From NCBI RefSeq assembly GCF_910586915.1, contig NZ_CAJULN010000012.1, forward strand, positions 1 through 64,000: a DNA stretch of 64,000 nucleotides, in the 5' to 3' direction. This document shows positions 59,719 to 64,000 of this stretch, one piece after another. Both the position numbers and the translations under genes were made by a program. How positions within the stretch are numbered: the first letter of the stretch is position 1; every line of letters begins with the position of its first letter. The notes under the pieces are model-generated. The model searched no databases, was not told the origin of the DNA, and worked only from the letters and a program-made list of their open reading frames with translations. Origin of the DNA: an uncultured Bacteroides sp. GTDB lineage: Bacteria; Bacteroidota; Bacteroidia; Bacteroidales; Bacteroidaceae.

Positions 59719-61608
59719 ATGGAACTAACAATTCTGATACTTCTTCTTCCTTTCTTCTCCTTCCTCGTATTGGGGCTCGGAGGGAAACGGATGTCGCACC
59801 GGACAGCCGGACTCGTCGGCACCCTCGTATTGGGAGCAGTGACGGCACTCTCCTATGTCACCGCCTTCCGGTACTTCTCTGCGCCGCGACTCGAAGACGG
59901 AACGTTTGCCACGCTTATACCATATAATTTCACGTGGCTGCCTTTCAACGAGACACTGCATTTCGACTTGGGTATTCTGCTCGACCCGATATCGGTGATG
60001 ATGCTCATTGTCATCTCCACCGTGTCGCTGATGGTGCATCTCTACTCCTTCGGCTACATGAAAGGCGAGGTGGGTTTCCAGCGTTACTACGCGTTCCTCT
60101 CGCTGTTCACCATGTCGATGTTAGGGTTGGTGGTGGCTACGAACATCTTCCAGATGTATCTCTTCTGGGAATTGGTAGGCGTAAGCTCTTACCTGCTCAT
60201 CGGGTTCTACTATACGAAGCCTGCCGCTATTGCCGCATCGAAGAAAGCCTTCATCGTCACCCGCTTTGCCGACCTCGGTTTCCTCATCGGTATCCTGATA
60301 TACGGATATTATGGCGGTACGTTCGGCTTCACTCCGGACACCGTGGCGCTGCTCGGCGGTGGTGCTGCCATGCTGCCGTTGGCTCTCGGGCTGATGTTCG
60401 TGGGCGGTGCGGGCAAGAGTGCGATGTTTCCGTTGCACATCTGGCTGCCCGACGCAATGGAAGGGCCTACGCCGGTGAGTGCCTTGATTCACGCCGCTAC
60501 GATGGTGGTGGCCGGAGTCTATCTTGTGGCACGTATGTTCCCGCTTTTCATCGCTTATGCGCCGGAGACGCTACACATGGTGGCGTGGGTGGGCGCATTC
60601 ACGGCTTTCTATGCCGCAAGCGTGGCTTGTGTGCAATCGGACATCAAGCGCGTACTCGCTTTCTCTACCATCTCGCAGATTGGTTTCATGATGGTTGCCT
60701 TAGGCGTGTGCACTTCCATGCATCCGCACGAAGGCGGGTTGGGGTATATGGCTTCGATGTTCCACCTCTTCACACACGCCATGTTCAAGGCGCTGCTCTT
60801 CCTCGGCGCGGGAAGCATCATTCATGCGGTGCACTCCAATGAGATGTCGGCAATGGGAGGATTGCGCAGATATATGCCCGTCACCCACTGGACATTCCTG
60901 ATTGCCTGCCTTGCCATTGCCGGTATTCCCCCGTTCTCGGGTTTCTTCTCGAAAGACGAGATACTGGCTGCCTGCTTCCAATACAGTGCCGCGATGGGTT
61001 GGGTGATGACTGTGATTGCCGCCATGACGGCTTTCTATATGTTCCGCCTTTACTACGGTATCTTCTGGGGAAAGGAGAACAAGGAACTTCATGCCTGCCA
61101 CACGCCGCACGAAAGTCCGTTGGCGATGACTTTCCCGCTGATGTTCTTGGCAGCCGTCACCTGCGGAGCCGGGTTCATTCCTTTCGGACATTTCATCAGT
61201 TCGAACGGTGAGTCTTACTCCATCCACCTCGACCCGTCGGTAGCCGTCACAAGCGTGCTCATAGCCGCAACGTCCATCGCCGTCGCCACGTGGATGTACA
61301 AAGGCGAAAGACAGCCCGTTGCCAATGCATTGGCGAAATGTTTCAAAGGGTTGCACAAGGCTGCTTACCGCCGCTTCTATATGGACGAGGTGTATCAGTT
61401 TGTCACGCACAGGATTATCTTCCGTTGCATCTCTACGCCGCTCGCCTGGTGGGACCGTCATGTGGTGGACGGGTTCTTCGACTTCCTTGCGTGGGCTACA
61501 CATACCACCAGCGACGAAATACGCAGCCTTCAGAGCGGACAGGTACAACAATATGCTTATGTCTTTTTCTGCGGCGCACTGGTGCTTATCTTGCTGCTGA
61601 TTCTTTAA
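59719..61608 (+). CDS. nuoL: NADH-quinone oxidoreductase subunit L
   Basis: The largest proton-pumping antiporter-like subunit, 629 residues with about 16 helices. FQMYLFWELVGVSSYLLIGFYY and GKSAMFPLHIWLPDAMEGPTPVSALIHAATMVVAGVYL contain the conserved lysine and glutamate of this family, and the C-terminal amphipathic helix region follows. It is preceded by the palindromic array and followed by nuoM with a 39-bp gap. Long readings on the complementary strand and in other frames within it are shadows. Length is normal for the subunit. Confidence 0.96.
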   Translation: MELTILILLLPFFSFLVLGLGGKRMSHRTAGLVGTLVLGAVTALSYVTAFRYFSAPRLEDGTFATLIPYNFTWLPFNETLHFDLGILLDPISVMMLIVISTVSLMVHLYSFGYMKGEVGFQRYYAFLSLFTMSMLGLVVATNIFQMYLFWELVGVSSYLLIGFYYTKPAAIAASKKAFIVTRFADLGFLIGILIYGYYGGTFGFTPDTVALLGGGAAMLPLALGLMFVGGAGKSAMFPLHIWLPDAMEGPTPVSALIHAATMVVAGVYLVARMFPLFIAYAPETLHMVAWVGAFTAFYAASVACVQSDIKRVLAFSTISQIGFMMVALGVCTSMHPHEGGLGYMASMFHLFTHAMFKALLFLGAGSIIHAVHSNEMSAMGGLRRYMPVTHWTFLIACLAIAGIPPFSGFFSKDEILAACFQYSAAMGWVMTVIAAMTAFYMFRLYYGIFWGKENKELHACHTPHESPLAMTFPLMFLAAVTCGAGFIPFGHFISSNGESYSIHLDPSVAVTSVLIAATSIAVATWMYKGERQPVANALAKCFKGLHKAAYRRFYMDEVYQFVTHRIIFRCISTPLAWWDRHVVDGFFDFLAWATHTTSDEIRSLQSGQVQQYAYVFFCGALVLILLLIL

Positions 61609-61647
61609 ACCATAAACTGTAAATCGTTAAAACGTATCATTATAAAG

Positions 61648-63132
61648 ATGAATTTCTTATCCGTATTCGTACTTATCCCCCTGCTGATGCTTGCCGGACT
61701 TTGGGCGGCACGAGGAATAAAAGCCATCCGGGGGGTGATGCTGACCGGCGCATCGGCGCTTCTGATTGCTTCGGTCGTGCTCACGTTCATGTATCTCGGA
61801 GAGCGTAGTGCCGGCAACACGGCGGAAATGCTCTTCCGCGTTGATACTCTGTGGTATACACCGCTACATATCTCCTACTCGGTGGGGGTCGACGGTATTT
61901 CGGTGGCAATGCTGCTGCTGTCTGCCATCATCGTATTCACCGGAACGTTCGCTTCGTGGCGCCTGCAACCGCTTACCAAAGAGTATTTCCTTTGGTTTAC
62001 TCTCTTGTCGATGGGGGTGTTCGGGTTCTTCATCTCTGTCGACCTGTTTACCATGTTCATGTTCTACGAAATAGCCTTGATACCGATGTATCTGCTGATT
62101 GGCGTATGGGGGTCGGGACGTAAGGAGTACGCTGCCATGAAGCTGACGCTGATGCTGATGGGCGGTTCTGCCTTTCTGCTGATAGGTATCCTCGGTATCT
62201 ACTTCGGTGCGGGGGCTTCTACCATGAACATCCTCGAAATCGCCCGGCTGCACAACATCCCCGTCGAGCAGCAATGCATCTGGTTTCCGCTTACCTTCCT
62301 CGGTTTCGGTGTATTGGGTGCGCTCTTCCCGTTCCATACGTGGAGCCCCGACGGTCATGCGTCTGCTCCGACGGCTGTATCGATGCTTCATGCCGGGGTG
62401 CTGATGAAATTGGGTGGCTACGGATGTTTCCGCATCGCCATCTATCTGATGCCGGAAGCTGCCAGCGAGTTGTCCTGGATATTCCTTCTGCTGACGGGTA
62501 TCTCTGTTGTCTACGGCGCTTTCTCCGCCTGTGTGCAGACGGACTTGAAATACATCAACGCCTACTCTTCGGTCTCCCACTGCGGACTGGTGCTCTTTGC
62601 CATCCTCATGCTGAACCGGACGGCAGCGACGGGCGCCATTCTCCAGATGCTTTCGCACGGATTGATGACCGCGCTCTTCTTCGCCCTTATCGGTATGATT
62701 TACGGACGTACGCACACACGTGATGTCCGCGAGCTGTCGGGGCTGATGAAGATTATGCCTTTCCTCAGCGTATGCTACGTCATTGCGGGCCTTGCCAACC
62801 TCGGCTTGCCGGGACTGAGCGGCTTTGTGGCCGAAATGACTATCTTCGTCGGCTCGTTCGAGAACAACGACCTCTTCCACCGCACGCTCACCATCATTGC
62901 CTGCTCTTCCATCGTGATTACGGCAGTCTACATCTTGCGCCTGATAGGTAAGATTCTGTACGGAACGTGTACCAACCGACACCACCTCACGCTGACCGAT
63001 GCTACTTGGGACGAACGCGTAGCCGTCATCTGCCTCATCGCCTGCGTAGCCGGGCTGGGTATGGCTCCTTTCTGGGTGAGCCATATGATTGGCGAAAGTG
63101 TATTGCCGATTGTCTCGCAACTGATACCCTGA
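61648..63132 (+). CDS. nuoM: NADH-quinone oxidoreductase subunit M
   Basis: A 494-residue antiporter-like pump subunit with about 14 helices. MFMFYEIALIPMYLLIGVWG and GALFPFHTWSPDGHASAPTAVSMLHAGVLMKLGGYG carry the conserved charged residues of the proton channel. It resembles Mrp-type antiporters and NuoL/N. A long opposite-strand reading (61,864-63,120) lacks any domain and is a shadow. It is followed by nuoN with a 38-bp gap. Confidence 0.96.
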   Translation: MNFLSVFVLIPLLMLAGLWAARGIKAIRGVMLTGASALLIASVVLTFMYLGERSAGNTAEMLFRVDTLWYTPLHISYSVGVDGISVAMLLLSAIIVFTGTFASWRLQPLTKEYFLWFTLLSMGVFGFFISVDLFTMFMFYEIALIPMYLLIGVWGSGRKEYAAMKLTLMLMGGSAFLLIGILGIYFGAGASTMNILEIARLHNIPVEQQCIWFPLTFLGFGVLGALFPFHTWSPDGHASAPTAVSMLHAGVLMKLGGYGCFRIAIYLMPEAASELSWIFLLLTGISVVYGAFSACVQTDLKYINAYSSVSHCGLVLFAILMLNRTAATGAILQMLSHGLMTALFFALIGMIYGRTHTRDVRELSGLMKIMPFLSVCYVIAGLANLGLPGLSGFVAEMTIFVGSFENNDLFHRTLTIIACSSIVITAVYILRLIGKILYGTCTNRHHLTLTDATWDERVAVICLIACVAGLGMAPFWVSHMIGESVLPIVSQLIP

Positions 63133-63170
63133 ACTGTAAACCGTTAATCGTAAAATAGTAAATCAACCTC

Positions 63171-64000
63171 ATGGATTATTCACAATTTCTATATATGCGC
63201 GAAGAGCTGTCGCTGGTGGCAGTGCTGATAGTGCTGTTCTTGGCCGACCTCTTCATGAGTCCGGATGCACACAAAAACGACGGAAAGGCACGGTTGAATA
63301 CCTTGCTTCCCGTCTTACTGATGGTTGTACACACGGCTATCAACCTCTTTCCGGCAACTGCCACCGATGCTTTCGGCGGTATGTACCACTATGTGCCGAT
63401 GCACACGGTGGTGAAGTCTGTCCTTAACGTTAGTACGCTGATTGTTTTTCTGATGGCGCACGAATGGATGAAACGCGAAGATACCTCTTTCAAGCAGGGA
63501 GAGTTCTACGTGCTGACGCTCTCTACCCTGTTCGGTATGTATCTCATGATTTCCGCCGGACACTTCCTGATGTTCTTCATCGGGCTGGAGACGGCTTCCG
63601 TACCTCTCGCCGCACTGATTGCTTTCGACAAATACCGCCATCACTCTGCCGAGGCCGGCGCGAAGTTTATTCTTACCGCGCTTTTCTCCAGTGCCTTGCT
63701 GCTGTTCGGCCTGTCGATGATTTACGGCTCCACGGGAACGCTCTACTTTGACGACCTTCCCGCACGCATCATCGGCGACCCGTTGCAAATCATGGCGTTT
63801 GTCTTCTTCTTCACGGGGATGGCGTTCAAACTGTCGCTCGTTCCGTTCCATCTGTGGACAGCGGATGTCTACGAGGGTGCGCCGAGTGCAGTCACCGCCT
63901 ATCTGAGCGTTGTCTCCAAAGGGGCGGCAGCTTTTGTATTGCTGACCATTCTTATCAAGATCTTCGCCCCGATGGTGGACGACTGGCAGGAGGTGCTCTA
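63171..64000 (+). CDS. nuoN: NADH-quinone oxidoreductase subunit N (5' part, cut by window)
   Basis: The first 276 codons of the third antiporter-like subunit; the rest lies outside the window. The ATG at 63171 gives MDYSQFLYMREELSLVAVL. Diagnostic segments include FFIGLETASVPLAALIAFDKYRHHSAEAGAKFIL and LSLVPFHLWTADVYEGAPSAVTAYLSVVSKGAA, which match NuoN. The operon therefore runs at least nuoA-B-CD-H-I-J-K-L-M-N, lacking E, F and G. Confidence 0.94.
   Translation, partial: MDYSQFLYMREELSLVAVLIVLFLADLFMSPDAHKNDGKARLNTLLPVLLMVVHTAINLFPATATDAFGGMYHYVPMHTVVKSVLNVSTLIVFLMAHEWMKREDTSFKQGEFYVLTLSTLFGMYLMISAGHFLMFFIGLETASVPLAALIAFDKYRHHSAEAGAKFILTALFSSALLLFGLSMIYGSTGTLYFDDLPARIIGDPLQIMAFVFFFTGMAFKLSLVPFHLWTADVYEGAPSAVTAYLSVVSKGAAAFVLLTILIKIFAPMVDDWQEVL

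Noticed and set aside
61864..63120. 418-codon minus-strand reading opposite nuoM
   Set aside because: Same reasons as for the nuoH shadow; the plus-strand gene is certain.

Overview
The window is chromosomal DNA of a gut Bacteroides species. The evidence is the Bacteroidota-type promoter word TAnnTTTG in front of many genes, a fused MurF-Alr, a complex I operon with fused NuoCD and no NuoEFG next to it, GldB and GSCFA proteins, GH28/CE8/DUF4861 pectin genes, and 6-bladed beta-propeller lipoproteins. Species was not determined. No rRNA, tRNA or CRISPR array was seen.

Layout. 1-7.6 kb: housekeeping genes (SPFH protein cut by the window edge, DPP4-type peptidase, lipA, an RsmI-like methylase, gldB, fabI). 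7.9-16 kb: a pectin-linked block with a GH28 enzyme, a DUF4861 protein and a HAD phosphatase, followed by a decayed stretch in which GH2 and GH95 enzymes are joined and frameshifted and an M60-like peptidase stops before its zinc motif. 16.0-16.7 kb: a repeat-rich gap with a 22-bp-period palindrome array, a long hairpin and a small IS5-like MITE. 16.7-27.2 kb: metabolic and housekeeping genes (MalY-type lyase, Cof phosphatase, PIF1-like helicase, AsmA protein, YciO protein, nagB, flavodiiron protein, radical SAM protein). 27.6-34.4 kb: pectin and galacturonate catabolism (two CE8 pectinesterases, an orphan EIIC-like permease, a KduI with a signal peptide, an ExuT-type symporter). These would demethylate pectin, isomerise the unsaturated uronate (apparently in the periplasm) and import the products.

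34.6-40.5 kb is an A+T-richer island on one strand: a GT-C (TMTC-like) membrane glycosyltransferase, a small secreted Ser/Thr/Gly-rich protein with four cysteines, two near-duplicate beta-propeller lipoproteins, a membrane CxxC thioredoxin-like protein, a small secreted protein and a dedicated signal peptidase I. I read it as a candidate export, maturation and modification system for the small protein. 40.7-54.4 kb: a nuclease-helicase, tatC and tatA, murF-alr, GSCFA, dxs, trkA, trkH and a small unknown secreted protein. 54.5-64 kb: nuoABCDHIJKLMN, with nuoN cut by the window edge.

The most unusual non-coding signal is a set of five intergenic arrays (about 16.1, 28.7, 30.1, 45.4 and 59.6 kb). 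They use different palindromic words, two of them sharing flanks, but all keep an exact 22-bp spacing.
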